This document shows, piece by piece, positions 1-10,336 of a stretch of 64,000 bases of DNA. Numbering within the stretch: position 1 is the first letter of the stretch; each line of letters starts with the position of its first letter. The DNA is taken from contig NC_034015.1 of the NCBI RefSeq assembly GCF_000346465.2, positions 11,818,637-11,882,636 on the forward strand, given 5' to 3'. The DNA is from Prunus persica. Taxonomy: Eukaryota > Streptophyta > Magnoliopsida > Rosales > Rosaceae. The notes beneath the pieces are model-generated. The model was not told where the DNA came from. It worked only from the letters and a program-made list of their open reading frames with translations, and ran no database searches. Both the position numbers and the translations under genes were made by a program.

Positions 1-391
1 TGTGTGTGTAAGCCATCTAGGCTTTTTTTTAATTTTAATTATATATATATATGTATATAAGTGACATACTGATGTTACAATATCATAAAAATGCCAAATG
101 AGACTGAAGTTAAGAACATTGGGAAAAGATATTTAACTCAGGGTCTCAGATACGGAGAAATGTATTATATACATAGAAGGAACTTGGCTTAGTCTAAACT
201 AGGTACAACCAAATAATTCAAGCACTTCTACTTTTATAGTACTTAACCAGTCCATGGCTGCTAAATGAGCGAACCATTTAATAAACAAAAAACGAAAAGA
301 GCAACAACAAAGAGGAATGTAGAAAGATTCATCACGATCCCACACTAATGTAGACTTCTTTTAATCAAATGGAGAAAGACAGGATTTTTAC

Positions 392-3343
392 CTCCAAATG
401 CAGCACTGGCACCCGAAAACAGTAGCAGTGGAGGAAGCTGTGATTGAAAAAACAAAAATGAGCTAATTTGATGCACATAAGAATATGAATCTTTTTGTTT
501 CTATAAATGCCAATATAACTTGAAGTGCATGGCAGGTTCAAAGAATGGGAAAACAAACAAGAAGGATATGAGACCTACCCCAACTAAGAAAGGAAGCCAC
601 TTTGGGCCCTTCAATCGATTCTGAAGGTACGGGATCCCTGCAATCAAGTAACACTAAGCAATTTGCATATGAAAGCCCATAGTCTGCAAAGACAAAGGGA
701 ATAAAGAATACCTGTATTGACGCCATGAACTGCACTAAGCATTCCACCAATACCAGAGCCAGCCTATTCATACAGAAAATACTACAAAAGGTTAATCACT
801 TGCATAACAAGCCACATCCATATTGATGCAGGAGCATCTACGAAGCTCTCTAAGATTACTTAGGCCCATCAGTCAATTGAGCTAGGGTTCTATTTAATTT
901 AAATTATTAGGTACTTCTTTTGTTTTCCTATTCTTACTAGGATTTGGTTTAATTTCCTATTTAGATTTTTAATTTCCTATGTCAATTAGGTTTTCTGTAT
1001 TCTAGTATAAATAGGCTAATTAGAGACTCTTGTATTTAGTTTTTGTTGATGAATATAATTTCAGACTTTAGTCTATAGAGTTTCTATTGGGATTTTGCCC
1101 TAGAACTCGGTTATCTTTGTTCCAACTTCGATTCTACTGCGTTATCCTTCTATCCTCTGTATTTTGGGTATGTTTGGGTCGCTGGACAGCAGCTTATAGC
1201 CACTGCCCTGCATCAAATTGGTATCAGAGCCAGGTTAATCCTTGTTCCACAGCATGGCTGGACGTGCTAGAGGTCGTGGACTAGGGAACCAAGCCCAACA
1301 CAGAGATGGCTGAGATGTGGCGTATGATGGAAGAGTTGTCGAGAGAGGTGCAAGCCCTCCAATGACAGGAACGCACGGATGCCTGTATGGAGATTCCGGA
1401 ACGCAACCGTGAACCCTTAGACATACCGGAAGGTGGTCATAAGGATGACTTTGAAGAAAAGGTAAACCCCTTTCATGAAGCTGGAAACCATGATGATGGT
1501 GATAGAGGCAGACTGGAAGGAGCAGTTCGCTCTAATTCTTCAGTTAGTTACCTAGATTTAGATGTTCCTCCCGTATTTGATCGTTGTTTAGAAGACGATT
1601 GTGAAGTTTGTTTTGAGGTGGAGTATACAAGAAAGTCTTGAAGGAACCTTTAGAGATGAGTTGACTTCTTGCGATACTTTTGAATATGTTGATTTTCTTG
1701 GGGTTGATGCTTTTGATTTGGAGATTGCCAACAACTTCGTTGATCGTGTCAATCTAATGGCTTTTGGATTGAACAGTTTTTGGGCTGCGAGGTTGTATGC
1801 AGTAGATAACTTGAATTGTTCTAAAAGGATTAAACATTCTAAGTATCTATTTCTTTGGAGTGGGAAGGTTCAATTTCAATGCCAAAGTTCTACAGACAGT
1901 TTATGTAAGTGGAGGTTGTGTTTGGACAGTTTTCAGCAAAAGGTTGGAATTCGAGGATGAATTCTTCACAATCCAGTGAAATTGATGCAAGAAAATAAAC
2001 ATAAGTATTCATGAGTGGTTCAATATTCAAAATATCTCTTTGTTTGGAAAGGAAGAATTCAGTTTCAAGCTTCTCATGGAGTATATTCAAAATACCTCTT
2101 TGTTTGGAAAGGAAGAATTCAGTTTCAAGTTTCTCATGGAGTCTTCGTTGATAACAGTTTAGACTCGAGGATGAGTCTCTTCCAACCTGGGGAGTTTGAT
2201 GCAGGAGCATCTACGAAGCTCTCTAAGATTACTTAGGCCCGTCAGTCAATTGGGCTAGGGTTCTATTTACTTTAAATTATTAGTTACTTCTTTTGTTTTC
2301 CTATTCTTACTAGGATTTGGTTTAATTTCCTGTTTAGGTTTTTAATTTCCTATGTCAATTAGGTTTTCTGTATTCTAGTATAAATAGGCTATTTAGAGAC
2401 TCTTGTATTTAGTTTTTGTTGATGAATATAATTTCAGACTTTAGTCTATAGAGTTTCTATTGGGATTTTGCCCTAGAACTCGGTTATCTTCGTTCCATCT
2501 TCGATTCTACTACTTTATCCTTCTATCCTCTGTATTTTGGGTATGTTTGGGTCGCTGGACAGCAGCTTATAGCCGCTGCCCTGCATCACATATTACCAAG
2601 TTTATGTAGACTGTCCAATAAACATACACTGAAACATGATCGTTGTATATACACCTAGACCAATGACCCTAACATCACAACTGCTTTCAGGTACTACTTC
2701 CATCAAATGAATCAACCGTTCACCATGGGTTTATGCCGCATTATGGACATTAAGTCAATGTCAATAACATATTGTGATGCAGATTATATTAGATGGTTCC
2801 GTAACTAATACCAACCAAGCACATAAAAACAAGCCAAGGAGCATCGTTAAGATCTCAGAGTTACACATTTAAATGTTGTAAATCTTTAAAACTCAGACCC
2901 CAATTCAAAAAGTGTTCTACTCCAAATTTCCATATCAAAACCATGAAAATTTTCACAATGAAAATAAACTGCTACATCAAGAAACTAAATTTGGATATAG
3001 TGGGTAGCTGATAAAACGAAAGGGAACCAACTTCACACAAATTGGGGAGGAAAAAGAGAGAGACTTACAACAGCAGTGGCGTCATGAAGAACAGAAGTGA
3101 TGGTCCATTCACCCTTGTCCTGAAATATCAAATAAAACAGAGCCAAGTCAGTTCTTCCGACTGTAAAATCCTCATAATCAAATCCTCAAACAGGTAATCT
3201 GCGTTATGGGTTGGTACCGAATCATGGTCCAGGAGACAGAGACAGCGAGGGCAGCGAGGGGTGCCAAGGCCTGGATTCATGGTGGGATCATGATGCAGAT
3301 TCCCACTCCTCAGCTTCTGTTCGTACACCTCTCTCGTCCCCAT
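392..3343 (-). CDS. Conserved plant protein of unknown function, 5' part (3' end outside window)
   Basis: Five exons can be joined with correct GT-AG borders and phase: 3218-3343, 3069-3119, 712-763, 579-637 and 392-437. They encode about 112 residues starting MGTREVYEQKL, followed by a CPRC pair (residues 31-34), a segment GEWTITSVLHDATAV, and a hydrophobic glycine-rich stretch (GSGIGGMLSAVHG, then LPFLVGLPPLLLFSG) that looks membrane-embedded. The start ATG at 3343 was chosen because the upstream in-frame codons reach a TAG with no other ATG. The next exon is not found below 392, so the gene continues beyond position 1. The 2.3 kb intron between exons 2 and 3 holds a complete LTR retrotransposon. 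The clean splicing and sequence style suggest a real conserved gene, but I cannot name the family or assign a function. Confidence 0.75.
824..1215 (+). repeat. 5' LTR of the intronic element
   Basis: Starts TG, ends CA, and is directly repeated at 2197-2588. A TATA-like AGTATAAATAGG lies near 1003-1014, as expected of an LTR promoter. Confidence 0.9.
1218..1231 (+). other. Primer binding site (tRNA-iMet type)
   Basis: TTGGTATCAGAGCC begins 2 bp after the left LTR and is the usual plant iMet primer site. Confidence 0.85.
1254..1960 (+). pseudogene. Degenerate gag-like internal region
   Basis: Reading starts ATGGCTGGACGTGCTAGAGG (MAGRARGRG), a basic N-terminus like Ty3/gypsy gag proteins, but stops soon after. 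Two further open stretches follow: 1387-1641 (acidic, 84 residues) and 1601-1960 (119 residues, ending with the repeat motif SKYLFLWSGKVQFQ). No zinc knuckle or enzymatic domain is visible. Treat as a decayed or rearranged gag region. Confidence 0.5.
2025..2144 (+). repeat. Two 60 bp tandem units inside the LTR element
   Basis: Units 2025-2084 and 2085-2144 differ at very few bases and would encode SKYLFVWKGRIQFQ twice. A diverged third copy at about 1830-1880 encodes SKYLFLWSGKVQFQ. Repeat length is a multiple of three. Confidence 0.85.
2197..2588 (+). repeat. 3' LTR of the intronic element
   Basis: Same length (392 bp) and ends as the left LTR. It is followed by the target duplication CATAT. 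Confidence 0.9.
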
Positions 3344-4270
3344 ATTTTTCAACTCCCAAGCGGCCAAACCTGCGCTCGCACACCAGTTCTAGGCGAAGAA
3401 AAAGTAACTGGTTCAGTGCACTGTTCATTAAATAAAACAAAGCCCCTTGGCCCAATATCATATGGGTCTCAGTTTGACAAAGCTTTATGAAGTAATGGGC
3501 TTTCTAATTATAAAACTGGACTTTCACAAAGCCGTATAAAGTAATGGGCTCTCTCGCTGACTGTCACTGATTTGGATGTTGATTTGAGACCATTCGTGTG
3601 ATCGTTTATTTTGTTGGTTACAAAAAGATGTGTTGGTGGTCTTCAATTTGTCTATTTTTTCGCAAAGATTATCTTTAAGTGGAGACTTAAAAAATAATTC
3701 AGGTGATTGAAGTAAAATTCGTGTATGTTTCAAAATTGCATATTATGGAATTATGTTCTTAATCAAACAATAATAAAAAGGTGGCAACACTTTAGAAAAA
3801 TCAAACTAAAATGTTCTTAATCCAGAAACACATAAAATATGAACAAAAGATGAAATAAATAGTGTGATCACATAAGTCATGCTTGTACAATTTAAACATA
3901 AATAAATGATTGATGACCTACTGACCAAAATTTTGCGTGATATGGTTCAATAAAAAAATAATGCTTGTTGGAAATTGTATGTTAGTGTAAAATAAATAAA
4001 TAAAAATTATGTTTGTTTATAGTATAAATGGAACACTATTTTTTTATATAAATGTTTTTTATTTGAATATTTTAATTTATTTAAGATATCGGAGTGAACT
4101 AAATATACAAATCAAATTAGAACTCTTACGCAATATGCTTTAAATATCCTTAGACGCATCAAAAAGATTTATTGCGTTAAATGTTAGTTGCAAAATTCTT
4201 GCAAAATACAATTTAGTTTTCTTTGGTGTTGGTTGTTGGTTATAGCGTTTATTGTTTATTGTTTATTGTT
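3344..4270. other. AT-rich intergenic DNA
   Basis: Upstream flank of the minus-strand gene starting at 3343. The first 200 bp or so probably hold its 5' UTR and promoter. The rest is AT-rich without a convincing gene or repeat. Confidence 0.5.
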
Positions 4271-4539
4271 GATCTAGTCTTTTTGTGGAGCGAGTTAAGG
4301 AAATAAATTTTCCCTATCCAGAGAGAGAACTCTATTTCTTCTATGGCGTCTTCATGGCAAGAGCTTGTTCGCCAAGTTTGAACTCCCACTTTATCATCGA
4401 TGACAACTCTCTTCGATGCTAGCAACTGCGTTTGATCATTTCCCGCACTTCTTTCAATTTCTTTACATTCTAGCTGAAGGAGAGACTTTACATTTACTTA
4501 GAGAGTTAACAACCTTAAAGGTAAGACAGGCAATCATTC

Positions 4540-4728
4540 TCTCAAGATTGAACATTTGTTTGGTATGCTTCTGATTGAATGATGACAATTTCCTTAAATG
4601 GAGCTTTTAGCTTGAATCGGTGCTCTCGAAGGTTACAAATTATTTGGTTATTTTGATGGTTCTCTGCTTCCTCCACCGAAATTTGCTATTCTTACATCAG
4701 AGATCACAACTGCATACAAGGACAAAGC
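4540..4728 (+). pseudogene. Ty1/copia gag fragment
   Basis: The frame around 4629-4725 reads EGYKLFGYFDGSLLPPP, then KFAILTSEITTAYKD. This matches the well-known N-terminal part of plant copia gag polyproteins (a LEGYxLxGxxDGSxxxP region). Upstream, N-H-S-L and FLKW-like words occur in shifted frames, so the coding sequence is frameshifted. No LTR, protease or RT is seen nearby. This is an isolated relic. Confidence 0.6.
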
Positions 4729-4756
4729 TTTACTGAGTCTATTTAAAAGCCTAAAA

Positions 4757-5335
4757 ATTCAAATATAATAGTAACATAATAATACACATTGCATTGTAGT
4801 TTATATTCTATAAGCCTAACAAATACCCATATAAAAGTAACATAAAAATACATACTGTGTTGTAGTTTATATTTTACAAATAACAAATACCAATATAGGA
4901 GTAACGTAAAAGTACACTGCAATTTCTATTCTATAAACCTAAAAATATACCAATGTAAGAGTAACATAAAAGTACACCATGTGTTGCAGTTTCTATTTTA
5001 TAAACCTAAAAAAATACAAATATAAGAGTAACATAAAAATACACATTGTGTTGCAATTTATATTCTATAAACCTAAAAAAAATTACCAATATAAGAGTAA
5101 AGTAAAAGTACACACTATATTGCAATTTAAATTCTATAAACCTAAAAATACCAATATAATAGTAATGTAAAAGTACACATTGTGTTGCAGTTTCTATTCT
5201 ATAAACCTAAAATATAAGAGTAACATAAAAATACACAATGTGTTGAAGTTTTTATTATAAACCTAAAAAAATATCAATATATAAGATTACAATAAAAGTA
5301 CACAATGTGTCGTAGTTTCTATATATTCTATAAAC
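4757..5335. repeat. AT-rich minisatellite, about nine units of roughly 60-65 bp
   Basis: A unit containing GTAACATAAAAATACACA, TTGTGTTGCAGTTT, then TATTCTATAAACCTAAAAA and ACCAATATAAGA recurs about every 60-65 bp with small indels. Spacing is continuous, so it is a tandem minisatellite. The short open frame at 4979-5170 is only the repeat being read through. Confidence 0.85.
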
Positions 5336-5387
5336 CTTTGATTGTTAATATAAATATTTGTAAATTAACACATATCATAAAAACAAA

Positions 5388-5930
5388 ATTAGTGTAGTGG
5401 TTTGCAATTGAAGATTATCCTTTGAGGGTCAAGGGTTGAGTACCTTCAAGTACACAAAATTTGCTCTTTTTTTAGGGTGAATAAAGGGTAGCTGAGGGTG
5501 GTGGTGTTGGGTGCTCGGCAGGCGACGGCCGATGACAGTGGGCAATTGGCTAACAGCAGTGGGTGGCAGCCGGAGGTGACTCATCGGACATGTGGTGTTG
5601 TGTGATTAGCTTTAAATAAATTTATTAAAATATAGAAGTAGCGCAATGTATGAAATTTTAAATTTTTTTTTAATTAAATACTATATTTTAGTCATTAAAC
5701 TTATTTAAATTATATGAAATTATATTATCATCTACCACAATAATAAACTTCCTATTGATTTTAAACTTATGAATGACCAACATAGAGAAACCGTAATTAC
5801 TTTTTAAAAATACGTACATTAGTCGTACTTACTAATTAACTAGGGCATCAAATACTATAAAGACCAACTTGATTCTTTCTAATCAACACGCGTGCAGTTG
5901 CTTTACTATGACAATTGATTGCCATTTTCA
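5388..5930. other. Intergenic DNA with a weak SINE-like relic and a GC-richer patch
   Basis: AGTGTAGTGGTTTGCAATTG followed by GGGTCAAGGGTTGAGTACC (5390-5445) resembles pol III A and B boxes of the SINE family seen at 6887. A GC-richer patch at 5490-5600 has no open frame of note. The remainder is AT-rich. Confidence 0.35.
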
Positions 5931-6056
5931 TATTTCTACACCAACAACCCAAAAACCCAAAGCCCCACCACTTCCACCAACCACACTGTGACCAAAAAAA
6001 CACTGTGAAGAACATTGTCGATTGAAAGAAAACAAACCAAAGCAGAAAACAAAAAC

Positions 6057-6632
6057 TCAGTAGTGGAAAACAAACACATCATACTCAACAAGAGCATCTC
6101 CACTTGTTGCATTGAACTTGAGAGTCCTTGCCTGAACATAGCCACGAGCAAACCGAAAAACCCCACTTCCACCAACAATTGGCATCTCTCTCACAGCTTC
6201 AACCACCGCGTTTCGACCAAAAACACTAAGGCTGCTCCCATTAAACTTACCTTCAACAAAGGCCAAGTTCATGGTCATCAACAAAGCATCCTCACTTTGT
6301 GAAGCAGACCCATAAATCCCTTGTGCTCTTCCCACAAGCTTGGAGCTTCTTTCGGGGCCCACGGTTAATGGGTCATCAAACATGGCTATGGAGCCAAATA
6401 GGGTTGGGGATTTTTTGGATGTGGGTGTTTGGGCAGCCCAAATGGCAGTAGGGTTTGGACCGCTGACAATGTCATGGAAGTAGAAGTGGAGGTGGCTTAG
6501 CTTCTCTTGCTTGTTGAGGCCAAGTGCTTGTAGAGATGGGTTTTGAGAGAAGTTTGGTGATTTTGAAGTGACCATGGTTATGAAGAAGAGAATAGTTAAG
6601 GAAATGAGGAGGGATTTGGAGTTCTTGGCCAT
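6057..6632 (-). CDS. Dirigent protein
   Basis: This single-exon gene encodes 191 residues from MAKNSKSLL. An upstream in-frame ATG at 6695 would add 21 residues but would spoil the signal peptide, so 6632 is preferred. After a hydrophobic signal segment (LLISLTILFFITMV) comes the dirigent domain: KLSHLHFYFHDI near the start, then DDPLTVGPE, LVGRAQGIYGSASQ, and the family signature REMPIVGGSGVFRFARGY near the C-terminus. Dirigent proteins are secreted, form trimers, and guide stereoselective coupling of phenoxy radicals in lignan or lignin-related pathways; they have no oxidase centre of their own. A possible N-glycosylation site is FNGS. A paralogue lies at 9261 on the same strand. The substrate cannot be told from sequence. 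Confidence 0.93.
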   Translation of the reverse strand: MAKNSKSLLISLTILFFITMVTSKSPNFSQNPSLQALGLNKQEKLSHLHFYFHDIVSGPNPTAIWAAQTPTSKKSPTLFGSIAMFDDPLTVGPERSSKLVGRAQGIYGSASQSEDALLMTMNLAFVEGKFNGSSLSVFGRNAVVEAVREMPIVGGSGVFRFARGYVQARTLKFNATSGDALVEYDVFVFHY

Positions 6633-6727
6633 GGTTGGGAAAATGCAATTTGGAAGTATTGTGTTGAAGTTTTGTTCTTGTGCTTCTGGCTTCATACAAC
6701 CCTTTGTATATTGGGGTTGTGGGTGGC

Positions 6728-6737
6728 ATTTATAGAT
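6728..6737 (-). promoter_or_regulatory. TATA box of dirigent gene 1
   Basis: The minus strand reads TCTATAAATG about 100 bp upstream of the chosen ATG, a good spacing for a plant TATA box. Confidence 0.6.
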
Positions 6738-6886
6738 TATTGGAGGACGTGTAAAGTAAGAGAAAGCAAGTATGGTGGCATTGTCATTGTGACATAATCG
6801 TTTCGACAGCTGATAAGCTCACCTGTTTTATTATTAAAATTTTCATTTGAAAATAGTATGTTTACATGATTTTTAAAGGGAGTTAA

Positions 6887-7028
6887 ATGACTCATTAGTG
6901 TAGTGGTTTGAAGTATTTACTTTCTCAGGCAAGGTTCTAGGTTCGAGTTCTAGCATCCGTGTTGTGTGTATGAATTTAATATGCTATCGTCACTTTCAAT
7001 TGGAAATGTCCTAAAAAAAAAAAAAAAG
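6887..7028 (+). mobile_element. tRNA-derived SINE
   Basis: An A-box-like TTAGTGTAGTGGTTTG and a B-box GGTTCGAGTTC are spaced as in a tRNA promoter. The unit ends in a run of about 15 A. GGAGTT lies on both sides (6878-6883 and after the A run), a possible short target duplication. A related copy is at 10203. Confidence 0.6.
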
Positions 7029-9250
7029 GAGTTGATTTTTCCACTCTTTTGTGCTTTTTAATCAATTTTATTTTTTTTGTTCTTTTTCTTTCTTATTCTA
7101 TTCTTACCCTACATTAATTTCTTTTTACTTCACTTTTATATTATTTCTTTTTCTTTATGCTTAATTTTTCAACTTGCACTCTATTTAATTTTTTTTTTCT
7201 TTAACCGAGTGAGAAATAATTAATATTGTATATTTTGTCTAGGCAAAATTACATAGGCCACATGCTGCAAAAACTCATGCCCCAGGAATAAACCTTGCAA
7301 CCATAGTTTTTATTTATTTATTTAAAGGAAACAAATTTTAGATGGCCACAAAGAAACAAAAATGCATCTAACTGCACATTTTTACATTTTCTTTTTCCAT
7401 GTTCTTCTCCCTCTTCTCCCTCTCTTCTTTGTCATAATCATTCGGAAAATAGATATTGAATGAAAAAAAAAAAAATTGATGAACTTGTGAACATGAATTC
7501 ATGAGTTCTCTGAATTTCGAAAAATGAAATTGAGTTTGAGACTATGAGTTTCAAATTCACATTAATGGAGTTCTTTTTGTTTCATATGAGATAATTTCAT
7601 ATCTTCATTTTATTTGGGTACCTTATCATAAAATACAAACAGCCAGGGATTGAAGAGAAAGAAAAAATAAAAAAGAATTCTTCTCATAGAAATAATTTAG
7701 CATTCTAAGTCTGTAGGGGAATTCAAAAGCTTGGGTTTTATTGTTGTGTAATAGTGATGATGGAGAAATCCAAAAGCTTGGGTTTTGTTCACTCTCATTG
7801 ATTGATTGAGTACTCATATCAAAACATTAATGAAGGGTGAGGGTAGAATATGAAAGAGTAAGAACAAAAAAGAACAAAATTGATTAAAAAGTTTTAAAAA
7901 GCAAAAGGGAGTGTAAGTGGAAAAAAGAGGAGTGGGAAAATCAGCTCCCTTTACGAATACAAGATTCCTACAGATTTTATAGGTATTTAATTGAGATTGT
8001 AATGAATTTTAATTGACTTTTATAGACTATACAAAAACTTCGACGGGATTCAGTATGGATTTTAATGGAATTTGTTAGATTTTAATCATAGAATTTAGTG
8101 CATTTTCACATATTTTTTCTACGGACTCTCATGAATTTTTGGGTGGTCCACTCTTTTCTCGAGTTTTTATAAAAATAAAAATAAAAACGCAAAATTTAAC
8201 CCCCAAATAAAACTTTCAAATATAGCAAACAACGCACTTAAATTAACGCAAATGCCCTCTAAATTAATTATAACTCAATTACACCTAAAAGCTAAAACCC
8301 AAAATAGCAGAAGCACAGAAACAAAATTGGCTTCGTCAATTCAATCATGCCTATGAATCCTATGATAAAAACAACAATGTAATTACCAAAAAGAAGAAGA
8401 AAAGGAAAAAGCCGATGATTTCACAAATCTAGGCAATAAAAATCATCTCTGCGACTATGGCTTGAATCAGTGGGCTTGGGAGGTTTTTTACAATAAAAAA
8501 AGTTAAAGTCAATTTCTTGACATAATAATTTTGAATCAGTGGGTTTGGATATTTTCTCATGAACTCTTATAAGTTACAGAACACATATGTTGTGTGTAGC
8601 TCATCTTTAGGTTTCTTGCTGCTTTGTTGTCACAAGTATATACTTATCACCTGTAGTTTAAAATAGTTCTTTATGGTATCACGAAATGCAAATGCTTCAA
8701 AGTTTGGTATTGCTCGGGAAGCAACACAAAATATCAGAAGAGCAAGCAAAACTATGACTAAACCAAAGGCAAGGCAGAATCTAGGTGTCACAATAGCCTA
8801 TGGCTCGGAAGAGCATGACAATTTGCTTTTTGGTTTACGTTATAAATTAGAAGGCATTTGAGTCAATTTAAGTAAATTTTTGACTATAAAACTCCATTTT
8901 CTTACACGCCATGCCATGTGAGCCTTATTGGAATTTACCTAGTGTGGGTCTGCAGTTCCTATTATAAATTTATTTTAAGAAGTATCGATATTTTATTGAA
9001 AAGAAATCATAAAGAGACACTTTTTTTTATTGAAAAAATAAAATAAAAGAAATCTTGAATAAAGTGAGAAGAGACGCATGAAGAAAACCACTCTTTGTTT
9101 TCTATTGGTACTTCCAAGCCCATTCTCAATCATTTCTCGCAAATACTCTATCTCTCTTAACCTCACACCGAAAATCAACACAAATGGTGGATGGATTTCA
9201 TATAGTGTTACAACCCAGAAAAAAGAAAAAGAAAAAAAGTTAGCAAATAC
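7029..9250. other. AT-rich intergenic DNA between dirigent genes
   Basis: Mostly A/T-rich with homopolymer tracts. 7960-8160 has the look of a degenerate short transposon. A 62-residue open frame at 8673-8861 has no recognisable motif and I do not call it a gene. Confidence 0.45.
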
Positions 9251-9260
9251 ATCAGTTAAG

Positions 9261-9857
9261 TTAATAATGGAAGACATAAACATTATACTCCACAACAGCA
9301 TCTCCAGTTTCGAAGTCAACCTGGTGAGTGCTAGCATGAGCATAGCCTCGGGCGAACCGGAAAAGCCCGCTTCCGCCTACTATCGGCATCTCCCTCACTT
9401 CGGATAACACGGAGTTGCGCCCCAGCACACTCAGGGTGCTACCATTATACTTCCCTTCCTCAAAAACAAAGTTGAAGGCCATCAAGAGCCCCAACTCACT
9501 CTGTGAAGCTGAAGCATAAATCCCTTGGGCTTTTCCCACAAGCTTGGAGCCCAGTTCAGGCCCAACAGTCAATGGGTCGTCCATCACGACCACAGCACCA
9601 AACACAGTCGAGGAAGTGTTTGTTGTGGGTGCCTCAGCAACTCTAACAGCTGTAGGGTTTCTGCCACTCAATATGTCATGGAAGTAGAAGTGGAGATGGC
9701 TCAGTTTCTCTCTCTTTAGACCATGTTTTGACGGAGATAAGGGTTTTGAGAAACGGTGAGCCTCTGCATTGGCAAGGGTTAAGAAGAAGAAGAAGAAGAG
9801 GAAAATGGTTATGAAAATGGTGTAGATAGAATTGAGGTTTTGCATGGTCTTGGCCAT
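9261..9857 (-). CDS. Dirigent protein
   Basis: This single-exon gene encodes 198 residues. It has a strongly hydrophobic signal (IFITIFLFFFFFLTLANA), then KLSHLHFYFHDILSG, DDPLTVGPE, LVGKAQGIYASASQ, YNGSTLSVLGRN and REMPIVGGSGLFRFARGY, all family signatures in the expected order, and it ends YNVYVFHY. It is clearly paralogous to the gene at 6057-6632 (ends YDVFVFHY) and in the same orientation about 2.6 kb away, so the pair arose by tandem duplication. The divergence in signal and linker regions says the event is not recent. Expected role: secreted protein steering phenoxy-radical coupling. A second ATG four codons in is a possible alternative start. Confidence 0.94.
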   Translation of the reverse strand: MAKTMQNLNSIYTIFITIFLFFFFFLTLANAEAHRFSKPLSPSKHGLKREKLSHLHFYFHDILSGRNPTAVRVAEAPTTNTSSTVFGAVVVMDDPLTVGPELGSKLVGKAQGIYASASQSELGLLMAFNFVFEEGKYNGSTLSVLGRNSVLSEVREMPIVGGSGLFRFARGYAHASTHQVDFETGDAVVEYNVYVFHY

Positions 9858-9923
9858 TGTAGAGAAAAAGCGAAAAGGGTTTTAGGGTAAAGGATCAATG
9901 GTTTCATTTTGGGCAACTCTGAT

Positions 9924-9933
9924 TATATATAGT
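9924..9933 (-). promoter_or_regulatory. TATA box of dirigent gene 2
   Basis: The minus strand reads CTATATATAATC about 70 bp upstream of the ATG. Confidence 0.6.
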
Positions 9934-10202
9934 GAAAAAAAAAAAAGGGATTAATTAATTAATAAATAATTGGCATATATAATATATTTATTTTCTTATA
10001 CAATAATGTGGAAAAGAAAGAGGTGTGACAAAAGTCTAGGCTGTAAACATCCATAAGTCTTCAATCAAGAAATTTATTTTCCATTCTTTCTGCTTATAAT
10101 TTCCACGATTTGGTAGGAAAAGGAGGCTTCAATGCATTATTTAAATGATTAAAAAAATTCTTGTGTTTTACAACCAACCGACTAAAAGATCAAAAGGTGC
10201 AA

Positions 10203-10336
10203 AGGACCATTAATATAGTGGTTTAGAGGTTTACTCTCTCAGGTAAAATTTTGGATTTAAATTCTATAACATCCGTGTAATGTGAGTTTATTATACTATT
10301 ACTCCTCTCAACGAGAAAAGTTTTTAAAAAAAATTC
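10203..10336 (+). mobile_element. tRNA-derived SINE, older copy
   Basis: It shares the order TAATATAGTGGTTTAGAGG, CTCTCAGGTAAAATT, GGATTTAAATTC, ATCCGTG and TTATACTATTACTC with the SINE at 6887, including an A-rich tail. The B box has decayed. Confidence 0.5.

Larger units (their letters stand above)
824..2588 (+). mobile_element. Complete short LTR retrotransposon (non-autonomous) with 5 bp target duplication
   Basis: Two direct repeats of 392 bp (824-1215 and 2197-2588) start TGATGCAGGAG and end CCTGCATCA. The flanking pentamer CATAT is present at 819-823 and 2589-2593, so this is one intact insertion. A primer binding site TGGTATCAGAGCC follows the left LTR, matching the 3' end of plant tRNA-iMet. 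A purine-rich CTGGGGAG lies just before the right LTR. The internal part is only about 980 bp and shows a broken gag-like start (MAGRARGRGLG at 1254) and no protease, RT or integrase, so it would depend on a partner element. The LTRs differ at only a few sites, so it is fairly young. It sits in an intron of the gene at 392-3343, in opposite orientation. Confidence 0.92.

Noticed and set aside
3128..3367. Start of the first gene at TTG 3367
   Set aside because: It is not an ATG; the first ATG in frame is at 3343, and the conserved-looking sequence starts there.
4757..5335. CRISPR-like array
   Set aside because: Units are contiguous and diverge along their whole length, with no constant repeat and variable spacer; this is a plant minisatellite.
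8673..8861. 62-residue basic open frame
   Set aside because: No recognisable motif, no splice context, and composition like the flanks.
9078..9407. 109-residue plus-strand open frame
   Set aside because: Its second half is antisense to the dirigent gene at 9261 and the rest is AT-rich; no domain.
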